A stretch of DNA of 64,000 bases from Diorhabda sublineata (Eukaryota; Arthropoda; Insecta; Coleoptera; Chrysomelidae), in assembly GCF_026230105.1 (NCBI RefSeq), contig NC_079474.1, positions 44,778,294 to 44,842,293 on the forward strand, in the 5' to 3' direction. Numbering within the stretch: the stretch's first letter is position 1; each line of letters opens with the position of its first letter. Below the pieces are notes generated by a model. The model was not told where the DNA came from. It did no database searches and saw nothing but the letters and a program-made list of their open reading frames with translations. The position numbers were made by a program, and so were the translations under genes. Shown one piece after another: positions 28,579-37,000 of this stretch.

Positions 28579-31500
28579 AAGAAGAATTAGTAACTCACTG
28601 AAAACAGAAAATAATCTCTCTAACCTTAATAATTCAAAGAAACATTTGGCAGGCACTAGATCGTAGTATATATTGTGTATTAAAGATATTAAATTCTCAC
28701 CGACGCATTACGAATTATTTTGGAAAACTATGTCCTCGATTACGCCATTATTCCAGTTGATGTATATATTTTCCACTTGTTGTGCATTTTTCATTTTTGA
28801 TGTAATAGGCCAATGATTAAGTTCAATGCGGCGTTTTGCGTTGGCGTCGTTCATCGTTTCAGTTAATTTCGTTATCGAAAATAGAATGCAAAATGAAACG
28901 ATTGTGAAAATGTATAAATACTGGAAGAAACATGATCTCGATACAGTTGTTGATATTCGACTTTGCCTCATTTATTTGTCTAATTCTATTAATTCACAAG
29001 AGCCTCCCAGGTCTGCGGAAAATTAAATAAAGAGGAAAATTTCAATGAATAATTGTTTCGATTTTAAAATATCCACATCTGATTTCAATTCAATTATTTA
29101 TTTACAACACCCCTCAGGACAATTGCCAATTAGTACACATTAGTACACAATTATGCAATTCATATAACAAATATACAGTATGTAGAAACATACGAAAAAA
29201 GTAAGCAGTTGTAGATAATTCCTTAACAGCTCTGCTGAATACAAATACGCGACTTCCTCTAATCTTGACACCTCAAGACAGGATATATGTATAAGAGCTG
29301 AACTCTGGGTGAGACTGCAATCAACAGTAAAATTTTGGGTAGCAGAGTTTGGACGAGGCCGCGTACGACCTGCGCAGACCAGCATCGCCGTGGTCGACCA
29401 AATGAGATGAAGACTCCAGAAATGTTGAAGAAAATCTACAAAGCGGTACTGGATGATTGTCAACTGAAAGTGCGCGACCTAGCGGACATAAACGTAAACG
29501 GTAAAAACCGTTCCATCTGCAGGCAATGTCATTGCGTCGGTTCTTGGGGTTGTGCGTGAGATAATTTTTTTATTACTATCTTGAAAAAGGAAAAAAATAT
29601 CAACGGCGAGTATTATGCGAACTTATTGCAACACTTGAGTGAAGAAATCAAGCAAAAACGGCCGCATTTCGCTAAGAAGAAAGTGTTGTTTCATCAAGAC
29701 AATGCACCATCTCACACATCCGCTATTACAATGGCCAAAATTAATGAATTAAATTTTGAATTACTACCCCATACCCTCTATTCGCCACATTTAACTTAAC
29801 CCCTTCGGATTATTTTCTGTGCTCAGATTTGAAAAAATTGCTCGGTGGTCAAAGATTTTCCAGCAATGAAGAGGGTGAGGAGCTTGACGAATCTTATTAT
29901 GAAAAGGGTATCGAACTCATTGAACATCGCTGGATAAAGTGTGTGTAGCTAAAAGGAGATTACGTTGAAAAATAAATATATTTTTTTTCCAAAATTTTTG
30001 TTGGACCATCCTCGTAAATAAAACAAATCTTTTTCAATAAATCAACACATTATCATTCTTTAGGTTGATTTGATTCTAATATAAAAAAATGAGTTATTAT
30101 TTAGGCAGTGTTCTAGATCCTTTTTAATTTTTTGTTTTCATTTTTCAGTACTCCGTAAAGCTTTTGAAGCATTCGACAGCCAAAAATCCGGAAGCATACC
30201 ATGTGACATGGTAGCTGACATATTGCGTCTTATGGGCCAACCTTTCGATAAAAAAATTTTGGAAGAACTCATTGAAGAAGTTGATGCCGACAGTAAGTTA
30301 TTTTTAAGATTGATACTTGAAGGCTTCATTCATGACAAACAATAATTTGAAAATTATGATAAAATTCTACCCCGTAATTTCTCAAGAAATTTACGTCTTA
30401 TACTTTTTTAGAATCTGGCCGTCTTGAATTCGAGGAATTCGTAACTTTGGCCGCCAAATTCATTGTTGAGGAAGATGATGAAGCTATGCAAAAAGAACTT
30501 AAAGAAGCTTTCAGGTTATACGACAAAGCAGGTAAATTCCATTATGAGAAATAAATTGAACTACATATTGTGTAGGCTGAATTAGATGATCATAGTTCCT
30601 TTTAGGTATCATTAATATGTATAAAATGGATAATGATTTAAATCACTCTCAATTTTTTCCAAAATGTTCATTTACAACTTTTTAGTTCAACGTCCACAAA
30701 TGACTGTTGAATCTGAGAAATTAATTTTCCGTGTTTGCCAAGTTTTATCTCAAAGCTTCCATTCCTTATATCATCCGATTCAAATTAATTTATTCTCCAC
30801 TGCTAATGCTGAATGGATAGAAACATTGGTTGATAGCCAAACTTTCACTTTCAAACTTGTTGATTAATTATTGCATCTATTTAGTAATTAAAATTTCAAC
30901 TACTATTCATCAGCCAAAATTACACAAAATTCGTGTTGACATAAAATTTCTACGTTTTGTATTTTGTTTGAATATTAAAAACTCATCTATTTTCAGGAAA
31001 TGGTTACATCCCTACCACATGTCTCCGTGAAATATTAAGAGAATTAGATGACCAGCTAACAGATAAAGAATTAGACATGATGATTGAAGAAATTGACACA
31101 GATGGTTCTGGAACAGTAGATTTTGATGGTAAGTCAATATGTGTTGAGTTTACTAATTTGAACAAACTCACTTGACGATTAAGGGTTGGATCTGACGAAA
31201 GTATAATTAATATAGTTAAAGGTCGATCCACACATATCCGTGCCGAGACCTTTAGCGGAAAAAAATCTAGGAAAATACGGTGCGTTAAAACGGCAACGTG
31301 ACTCTCCGACACTCTCAATGCCCTTCCGGTATCCACCGTGAAAATAAGAAATACGTCCTCGCCGATATTTTCAGTTTAAATAAGGACGTGAAAAAAAAGT
31401 TTGCTCGATTCACTTTTCAATATTTTCTGTGTGTAACCTCATTTTTGTAATATGAACGACGAGCTTCTTATCGAGTTTATTACAATATGAAGGACCCCAT

Positions 31501-32228
31501 ATACCTAAATGAAGAATTTGACATTTGACAATGAGTGATTTGATAGCATCTTGTATTTCGGACACCGTCACAAATAAACAAAAAATTTGTAGCATGTTTT
31601 AAAATTTGACATTGACACAAAATGTTTGTTCCAATTAATTCCTGTGTGTCGAGCTCATGAGCTTCTAGCCCATGGATTTCGTGCACAAAGTGCTTGATAA
31701 ATTGGAAAGCAAATGGAACGATAGTGCTTGACAAAGATCTTTCATTAGGAAAAGCATGAAAAATGAAATATTGCTACAATACTACTTGGAAAACTATATT
31801 TATTGTTCTTCATAATACATTATCGTATATTTCTGTTACCAAAGTATCATATAAAGACCCAGGGACTCTTCCACAAAGACAGTCTACTCTCATTAACCAT
31901 ACACAATCCAATTTTGTGACGTCACAAATTACAACAAGCATGTTGTCATCTTAATAAAGCTTTTATCTTGGTGGCATTGACAAGAACAACGGTCATATTA
32001 GGTCCAATTACTATTCCTTCAATCTTTCAAGTTGATATGAAGTGATGTTCACTTTGAAGCAACTACATTATTTATTATTATGTTGTTTGTTCACATTTTA
32101 CTATAATATGAGGTTATGTCGTGTAATTTGTGACGTCATTTAGATTTGTTTAAGTAGACCATCCTATGCTTTAATTTACTTTTCTTTTTGTTTCAGAATT
32201 CATGGAGATGATGACTGGGGAAGTGTAG
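10322..32228 (+). CDS. TpnC: troponin C, calcium sensor of the muscle thin filament
   Basis: Exons: 10322-10330, 21540-21567, 30149-30292, 30412-30531, 30997-31128, 32197-32228. They total 465 nt, encoding 154 residues with every phase consistent; the stop is TAG. The protein starts MSADELPPEQIAVLRKAFEA and has four EF-hands. Loop II (D58-E69, DADKSGRLEFEE) and loop IV (D134-E145, DTDGSGTVDFDE) are canonical. Loop I (D22-M33) has Q at position 3 and M at 12, and loop III (D98-C109) has A at 3 and C at 12, so both are probably unable to bind calcium, as is usual in insect troponin C. It binds troponin I and T in the sarcomere and triggers contraction on calcium binding. The first two coding exons are only 9 and 28 nt and are separated by huge introns. 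The isoform type (F1, F2 or another) was not settled; two canonical loops argue against the single-site F1 type. Confidence 0.96.
10813..10866. repeat. (AG)27 microsatellite
   Basis: This is an uninterrupted AG dinucleotide run of 54 bases in troponin C intron 1. The open frames across it are artefacts of the repeat. Confidence 0.97.
11020..11400 (-). mobile_element. decayed repeat related to the DDE relic at 16200-16480
   Basis: The stretch TTAGTGTATGGCAAATGC, then GACAAATAGTCTCTTC, then ACCTTTATCCGACGATGGC matches in order CAGTATATGGCTAATGC, CCGATAGCCTCTTCC and CTTAATCCGACGCGACGG at about 16270-16340. The two are diverged copies of one element, probably the minus-strand transposase relic described at 15485-16500. 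Confidence 0.45.
11440..12270 (+). repeat. two-copy tandem duplication, about 380-445 bp per unit
   Basis: Copy 1 spans roughly 11440-11820 and copy 2 roughly 11821-12270. Shared blocks in the same order are CCGTATACATGTCTGATA / CCGTACACATGTTTGATA, CAAAATGACCGAAATTTCAG, AACGTGTGC..TAATAAATGTC, CAACCCTTGTAGTCTAT, GATTTAGCGC and CATTCTACCACCCC. The offset between blocks grows from 380 to 445 through indels. No coding content was recognised. Confidence 0.85.
12271..14239. other. TpnC: troponin C intron 1, unannotated part
   Basis: AT-rich intron. A minus-strand frame at 12642-12884 has no family I can defend. No exon for a nested gene was seen. Confidence 0.4.
14240..14957 (+). mobile_element. 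non-autonomous mariner with intact terminal inverted repeats
   Basis: The ends are CGAGGATGTATTGATATCTA at 14240 and its near-perfect inverse, reading inward from 14957 (TTTTTCAATACATCCTCG), both flanked by TA, the mariner target site. The 718-bp copy keeps the transposase start (about 14410, EKFEYRAIIKYLYLKRLRGK), WTASFKTGKFS-like residues, and IDAVHDIILSDRCIGLK, then jumps at about 14695 straight to QSNNRWNGDTL-like residues and the conserved KFRVQKSAGKVLASIFCDCH and FLDKGRTIIGDYYSTLLTTL. A second deletion removes the DDE C-terminal third. It cannot encode active transposase but could be mobilised in trans if a source exists. Confidence 0.9.
15130..15480 (-). mobile_element. Tc1-like transposase fragment
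   Basis: Read on the minus strand from about 15480 to 15130: RFMNAQFYLDNIIAENVMPF, then APFVGPSFLYIQDNAHSF, then LELPPNSSDMNPKEHL. These are the second catalytic block and the DxNPxEHLW block of Tc1 transposases, with the third acidic residue in PKEHL. A stop and decayed C-terminus follow. It abuts a different transposase relic at about 15485. Confidence 0.85.
15485..16500 (-). mobile_element. DDE transposase relic of a second family
   Basis: Minus-strand reading finds RTIIYLDETWYITHD (about 15975-15930), then QKRLLIILHEGL (about 15885-15850), and, nearer 15640, a PPYYFIFNFIELIGHKLKF block followed by NVTAKNWRNSIEHMYKLAHT (15550-15490). The order YLDETW, RLIILHAG, PPYHC-LNPIELIW matches a DDE transposase family common in insect genomes whose name I cannot fix. 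Many stops and frameshifts are present. Confidence 0.65.
17065..18660 (-). mobile_element. hAT transposon relic of the ZMYM1-like group
   Basis: On the minus strand, 17410 to 17230 reads CERCFSKLKLIKNYL then STMGQEPLANLAVLSIER and INFKEVIEEFSKLK, the hAT C-terminal dimerisation domain found in ZMYM1-like proteins. Upstream there are decayed pieces of the rest of the protein with stops in every frame, up to an N-terminal piece with SPDQILNKTLKMCLVPS near 18600-18550. It is a nearly full-length but dead copy. An active hAT would carry an N-terminal zinc finger; I could not place it. Confidence 0.82.
18800..20450. other. TpnC: troponin C intron 1, unannotated part
   Basis: AT-rich sequence with no family recognised. 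The minus-strand frame at 18927-19181 and the plus-strand frame at 19492-19680 look random. Confidence 0.4.
20451..20789 (-). mobile_element. Crypton-like tyrosine recombinase fragment
   Basis: A 112-codon minus-strand frame starts GACSTNQLYPMKIEDIEDYN and continues VDISVSKIYRKYLPLRPLHA then NYLFLNYQND. This matches the pattern of the DUF3504/Crypton recombinase domain (GACRR-EL--M---DIED ... YRKY--LRP ... FF--Y-NG). The segment between the two blocks is shorter than usual and the catalytic RHR-Y C-terminus is missing, so it is a dead, internally deleted remnant. Crypton elements move by tyrosine recombinase rather than DDE chemistry. Confidence 0.62.
20830..21530. other. TpnC: troponin C intron 1, end
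   Basis: No gene or known repeat recognised. The acceptor TTCTGTTCACAG at 21528-21539 closes the intron ahead of the 28-nt exon 2. Confidence 0.5.
22020..22840 (-). mobile_element. Jockey-type LINE reverse transcriptase fragment
   Basis: Minus-strand reading gives, from high to low coordinate, a decayed catalytic region near 22740 (RPGI-QGLV, AFDKVWYDG-like), HTK-LP-YMQMILLH at about 22500 (decayed A/YADDTA box), ILRTKMDAIPLCLK, YIGNHLDRRLT-like residues, KKKQLGLNINKLYWL at about 22330, then ILLNVPWYGLNVIVCDLQIK at about 22160-22100 and FAHHIKTPPTHL. This order is the palm, thumb and C-terminal region of Jockey-clade reverse transcriptase. All frames are interrupted. Confidence 0.85.
23100..23660 (-). 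mobile_element. LINE reverse transcriptase fragment, second family
   Basis: The minus strand reads KREKITEELERYGIPKKLKK then LIEIILNKSDIKV, a gap, ELQNKNIITDITQVVPYADN then VTIIVNGQSELIKAINELEE and ASNYGLEINAEKTK. The VPYADN block is the FADD catalytic motif with the second aspartate changed to N, so this copy is dead. The upstream and downstream parts are absent. Confidence 0.9.
23789..23824. repeat. 36-bp perfect palindrome
   Basis: Each 18-base half is GCACTAGTGCAAATTATC and its exact reverse complement with no spacer. The half contains a smaller palindrome, GCACTAGTGC, and the centre is ATCGAT. It could extrude a cruciform. It lies at the left edge of a 350-bp segment whose right edge holds another inverted repeat (24041-24110). 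Confidence 0.97.
24041..24110. repeat. 17-bp perfect inverted repeat, 36-nt loop
   Basis: The arms are GTGCATGTCAAATTGTC at 24041-24057 and GACAATTTGACATGCAC at 24094-24110. The right arm is preceded by ATTATC, as is the palindrome at 23789-23824, suggesting the two are ends of one small mobile element of about 350 bp. Confidence 0.9.
24140..25400. other. TpnC: troponin C intron 2, unannotated part
   Basis: AT-rich, with no coding or repeat family identified. The frame at 24892-25095 begins with TTG rather than ATG and has no recognisable motifs. Confidence 0.4.
25404..26060 (-). mobile_element. Helitron helicase C-terminal fragment
   Basis: The minus strand at 25649-25404 reads IPMIPTDLPFDFKRLQFPVR then LAFAITINKSRGHLLEVCGN and NLECPCF, followed by KTKNIVYQKAL. 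This is the C-terminal end of the Pif1-like helicase of Helitrons (usual form AFAMTINKSQGQSL--CG). Upstream to about 26060 the frame is broken, with pieces such as KGKILKGKS and SVDTI-like residues. Rolling-circle Rep sequence was not seen. Confidence 0.88.
26100..27200. other. TpnC: troponin C intron 2, unannotated part
   Basis: No supported feature; long AT-rich blocks without a clear reading frame. Confidence 0.35.
27216..27620 (-). mobile_element. second Helitron helicase fragment
   Basis: Minus-strand reading from 27404 gives MVPTDLRFDFKRLPFPLHPI, the same block as IPTDLPFDFKRLQFPVR at 25649-25404, then diverges and ends within 190 bp. Nearby CTATTGTAGGTGG-type flank sequence at 27560-27600 (TGTGAGGTGGTTATTTG) parallels 25750-25770 (TATGAGGTGGTAATCCAG). 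It is a shorter diverged copy. Confidence 0.7.
27650..28540. other. TpnC: troponin C intron 2, unannotated part
   Basis: The minus strand at about 27920-27690 keeps a partly open frame with RRRTRNSWCGEMAIRQIWCK then WSSAFQEELRSEIYELEQDK, suggestive of a decayed repeat-borne protein that I cannot name. Confidence 0.3.
28545..28574. repeat. (CA)15 microsatellite
   Basis: Thirty bases of uninterrupted CA in troponin C intron 2. Confidence 0.97.
29335..29985 (+). mobile_element. mariner transposase relic with internal deletion
   Basis: The plus strand has RRGRPNEMKTPEMLKKIYKA then VLDDCQLKVRDLADI (helix-turn-helix), then a jump near 29495 to decayed SVMASVFWD-like residues, and KNINGEYYANLLQHLSEEIK then KKVLFHQDNAPSHTSAITMA, LPHTLYSPHL and finally KGDYVEK with a stop at about 29965. 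The second catalytic aspartate (HQDNAPSH) is present; the first block is deleted. The tail GGACCATCCTCGTAAA at about 30002 is likely the right terminal repeat. Confidence 0.9.
31200..32190. other. TpnC: troponin C intron 5
   Basis: An intron of 1068 bp (31129-32196) with no recognised element. The frames inside it are short and do not resemble EF-hands, so no alternative troponin C exon is proposed. Confidence 0.5.
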
Positions 32229-32600
32229 AAAAACACATGGAAATTTTTATCTTTATAAATATTTATAAATAAGAAAACATTTTTTTTGTTACCGACATTT
32301 TTATTTATATAACTGTAAACATAACTCTAATTTGAGTTACATTGAAAAATATTTATTTTAATTACATGCTATTTACATAATATTTATTAAATATAGATGT
32401 AAAATATTAATATTTTCTTTTTAATTTGTACCTTTGAGAAGCATAGAAAAAAATCATATAACAACTCCTTCAATAAGTACAATGTACTGTGATACTGTTG
32501 AGTTATTACATAGTTTTATTTATAGTGCAAAAATTCTAAAAATATATCGTATGGCAAGTAATGTGCAACAATATATGAATAAACAATTGAGTGCTTTCAA
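32229..32600 (+). other. TpnC: troponin C 3' UTR, probable
   Basis: AT-rich sequence follows the TAG. The first plain AATAAA is at 32578-32583, which would give a 3' UTR of about 370 nt. The exact end is not determinable here. Confidence 0.4.
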
Positions 32601-32839
32601 TAATAATAAAATATTTCCCATTATATCATTAAACGGTAACTTTGAAATTAGTGCATACCTCAAATTCTAGGCCACAGATGAGTGTTTGTATTATAGCAAT
32701 ATATTTTGGTAACTTGACAGTTAAAATGATTTTTACATCATTTAAAAAGAGGAAAAGCTAACCAAATATTGGTTAATACTATTAATCTATCAAATTGATG
32801 AAATATTTGCAGCAAAAACACAAAGAAGATTCAAAAAAA

Positions 32840-33300
32840 CTAACCTAAGAAATGGTTGAAAAAGATTTTTCCCTTATACAGAAGAAGAAATCCTTCGCCC
32901 AAGTATAAAACACCACAATAAATTTGAAAACTACATCAATGTATTACTTCAAAACTTCCTAGAGCCCATAAAAACAAGAAGACTAGAAATAAATTGGCCA
33001 GCTAACCTAACAAATGACTGAAAAACACTTTTTCCCTATACAGAAGGAGAAATACTTCACCGAAGTATAAAACACCATAATAAAAACACAAGAGGACTGG
33101 AAACAATTTGGCCAGCTAACCTAAGAAACGGTTTAAAACACTTTTCTCTAATACACAATGAGAAATCATACACCAAAGTATGAAACGCCATAATAAACTT
33201 GAAACCTACATCAATGTATTACTTCAAAGCTTCCTAGGACCCAAAAATACAAGAAAACTGAAAATGAATTGGCCGGCTGACCTAAGAAAGGATTGAAAAA
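32840..33300. repeat. tandem array of a 161-bp unit
   Basis: Units begin at 32840, 33002, 33116 and 33277 with CTAACCTAAGAAA-like sequence and run through GAAGTATAAAACACCA, ACATCAATGTATTACTTCAA and GAAACAATTTGGCCAG to the next start. Unit 1 is 162 bp, unit 2 is 114 bp with a 48-bp internal deletion, unit 3 is 161 bp, and a fourth is cut off. It could be a short satellite island between troponin C and NCKIPSD. Confidence 0.92.
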
Positions 33301-33309
33301 AACTGTTTG

Positions 33310-34015
33310 TTGGAAAAGTCCTTACCAAGCTAGATAGAAGCACGAAACTTCTTCCAAGCCAACACACAAATAAATAAATAATCTTCAAAAAGAACTAGCT
33401 TGGGAGAAACAATTCGAAATACGTAAATAGTTTATATTACATAAAATACCTACATATGTGTTTGGCAAGCTGAACACTCTGTATATTCTGGACATGGTGA
33501 ACTTAAAAGACCAAAACCTGTTTCTCAAAAATAAATTTGTACTTCATTATACTGTTATATAACCTCTACAAAGGTAAAATAAGAATATTTTCAATGGTTA
33601 ACATTCAATATAAGTACAAACTGTAAAGCAAACCATTTAAAATATTTTCAAGACAGAAAATAAAATATTTCTCATACAAAACCATTCTACACATCTCGTA
33701 TGATGTAATATACATATTTATATATAATAAAAAAACAATCAGGTCATTAATAAGACTCAAAGATGACTTTAAATATTCTTCCCTTTACTTCATGATTTTT
33801 TAATTAGATAAATTTATAGGAAGAATAATAGTTTTCCCCTTTTTGTTTTGAGATATATATCTAAGCAATATATGGCACTATTTACTATCTTACAAACACC
33901 CAAAATTAAAACTACAATAAAGTAAAAAAAATTTAAAAACGCTTTGATATAAAAAAAAAATAAATTGGAAAAATATCACATATAAATAAACAGCCAACGT
34001 ACTTATAAAGTTGGT
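33310..34015. other. NCKIPSD 3' flank and probable 3' UTR
   Basis: The sequence between the tandem array and the NCKIPSD stop codon. It is AT-rich and holds no gene. The NCKIPSD message must end somewhere in it. Confidence 0.45.
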
Positions 34016-37000
34016 TTACTTAAATAGATGAGGAAATTCATTTGATATTTCTTTGACTAACTTTTGATCGAATTTACTCGTCTCGCTCTCCTCGCAAAAT
34101 ATTCTAGTGAAACATTTCAAGATTTCGTCAACTTTGTGTTGGTGTTCTTCGTAATTTGTGTTTCGCATTACTCTACGGCAAAGTTCCAAATACAGTCTCC
34201 TTCTCTGTAAGTAACCAAAAAATTAATAATACACTGCATCTTAATCATAAAATAAAATTAAATTCTTTTAAACTTTTTTGTAACTATTTTCTAACAGGAA
34301 AGTAATGACAGTAGCAAATTTAAACATCTTCCATCTAAAATCGATAATGAGGTTATTATAACTAAAACACGAAGTATTATTCAACTTTTAATTAGAAAAA
34401 CTGGCAAAAATGACATGAAAATTAAAAGAGCAACAAACCGCCGCCATGTTACGCTCAGTACTTGATGTTGACATTTCACACATGGGGAGGTCCTTGAGAC
34501 AAATAACATATAACTAGAATACGTGGCGCCATCTACAAACCTAACTACTTCAGCTGTTACAAAATAATCTTATTGAATTAGGATGGAATCTGTTTTTCTT
34601 TCAACGGATAATTTGGTTATCTATACTTAAAAGTAGAAAATAGTTTGAAATTTTTAATAAAAATATAAATTTTTTACACCCTTTTAATACTCCTATGAGA
34701 AAGTAGAAATGTCAATAGTGGATTTAAACAAGTGTTGTAATACAATGAATTAAAATATGAAAATAATGCTACAAAAGGTCAACGTCGACGTTCAATCTTA
34801 AGTTAAGTGAAAGTCCATGGTCAGTGCTACCGGAAAATCGTGGAGATAATGTTTTGACTCATAGCTACTTATTTGATGCTACACCTGAACCTAAATGTGA
34901 CAACTGCAATTGCAAATTGACTATAAAACAAATAATCGCAGAAGAAGAAATTTTATGACCTAAATACAACGCAACTAACCTCAAAAATTACTCAGACCGA
35001 TCCATGATGTAAAGACTACAAGGTATGTTCTTCCCGAGGGCTCATTTTCCACTCGTTCTGCGCATCTCTCAAGAGCCAATGAGAATTCAGTCCCGAATTG
35101 GCGCATCGTTTTGGGAGCTAATTCTCATTGGCTGCTTCCCAGCTGGTGCGCTATAGCACACCTTGTAGTCTTTACATCATAGACAGATCTCGATCATTAG
35201 CTTAATACAACAAATATCTGTAGATAAAATAACATTCAACTCGTATTGTTAAAAAAATTGAATCGCTAATAACCAGTATTCGGTTGATGCGAATTTTGTA
35301 ATAAAAAACACACTTACAATGGAAAAAAAATTATTCATCTTCTAATGGCGCCTTAAACTTTCATAAAAAGAAGAAGAAATGTGAATATCAAATTAAAACT
35401 AGTGTTGTGGTGAAGTCATAAATTAAAAGATGAAATTATTGTTACAAAAATAAAATAAATCCATTGAAATATAATTAAAGTAGGAAAACAGTTTGAAATT
35501 GTTAATAAACAGAAGATCCAAAATTTTTCAACCTTTCTAATGATAAAAAAAGTGTTCGATATGGTATTTTCATGATTAATATAATGCTACAACAATAATT
35601 AGATCCGCGAGAAGAAAATAGTCTAAAATTATGGAAAAAAAGTCAAAAACTGTGCTCAAAACGTTCATAAGAGTAAGAAAAAGTCAATTGGAGATTAAAA
35701 CAATCATTTTCACGATACTAAACATGAATTAAAATTGAACTCATGCCAAGAAAATTGAGAAACAGGTACTGGAACATACTTAATGTGAAAATTGTTGATG
35801 AACTGAATCTGTTCACCCTTTTATGGGAAGGTTATTATTAAAAGAATCTAAATAATGCTGAAAAAATGATAAAAACACACAAGAACATACTTAAAGTGGA
35901 TAAATAATTTGAAGTTGTTGATAAACAACAAAAAACTAAGCTTTTCACCCTTCCAACGACCTTAAACTTTGATAAGAGATCAAGGATGCCAAAAGTAGAT
36001 TCGAATAAATACTGTCATGCTAGTTTCATTAATAAGAAGTTGAAAATAATGTTAAAAAATAATTCAAGTCAATAAAACGTACTTGAAGTGGATAAATAAT
36101 TTGAAATTGTTGATAAACAATTCAATTTCCCCATAACTTCAAACTCTGGTAATAAAAAAGAAAGGTCAAGTGCACAATTGAACATGTGTTTTTCTAGAAC
36201 TTCCATGAGTCAAAACATCTAAATAATACTAAAAATACAATAAAATTCACTCGGAAACACCCTCAAAGTGGAATAATAGTTTGAAATTATTGAATAAACA
36301 ATAAAAAAATACTTCAAGCAATGTGTTGATCAGTATCAAGAGCCCGTAAGTCTTGCGATTCCTTCAATTTGATTTATATATTATCTTTTCTTCTGTCTTC
36401 AAATATATCCTTTGCCTCTTGGTTACCTTGTTTCTTTAATTTTTTATAGATGTATTTTCACAAATTTTCAAGAGAAATTTTCCACACAATTCATTAAACT
36501 ACAATTTTTATACTTAAAGGTAGAAGTTATTCAACTTTTCATAATAAGTACTCTCACTGAGAGATAGAGGAAAATTCAAAATGTATTTAATAAATATTAA
36601 ATAAGACAAAATCGTTGTACTATTTATGATAAATAGCAACCCCAAGGTATTGCTTTCCAGAAAAAAAATTCTTCCAGGTTTAAAATAAAATGAAAACTTT
36701 TGGAATAACAGAATTAATAAATGAAATAGATAATGTATATTTACCATATCCCCTGTAGATAAATCAGAAATATTTCTAACTATTATGTCAATAAGAACTT
36801 TGATGTCATTCGTATAAAATAAATCAGATGTGGATCTACGACTGAATAAGTCGTTGAATAATTTCAGAAGCGAATGAGGCGGTGCTGGTTCGTGGTCAAA
36901 TATTCTTACAGGATCCTCTGCAATTTAAATTAAATTTGCAATAACAAAAAACAGTATATAAATATGATCAATCACCTTCTCTATTAATAAGTAACAATAT

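Noticed and set aside
30664..30867. Frame inside troponin C intron 4 as a possible alternative exon
   Set aside because: No EF-hand or helix pattern, and phase and sequence do not match exon 5.
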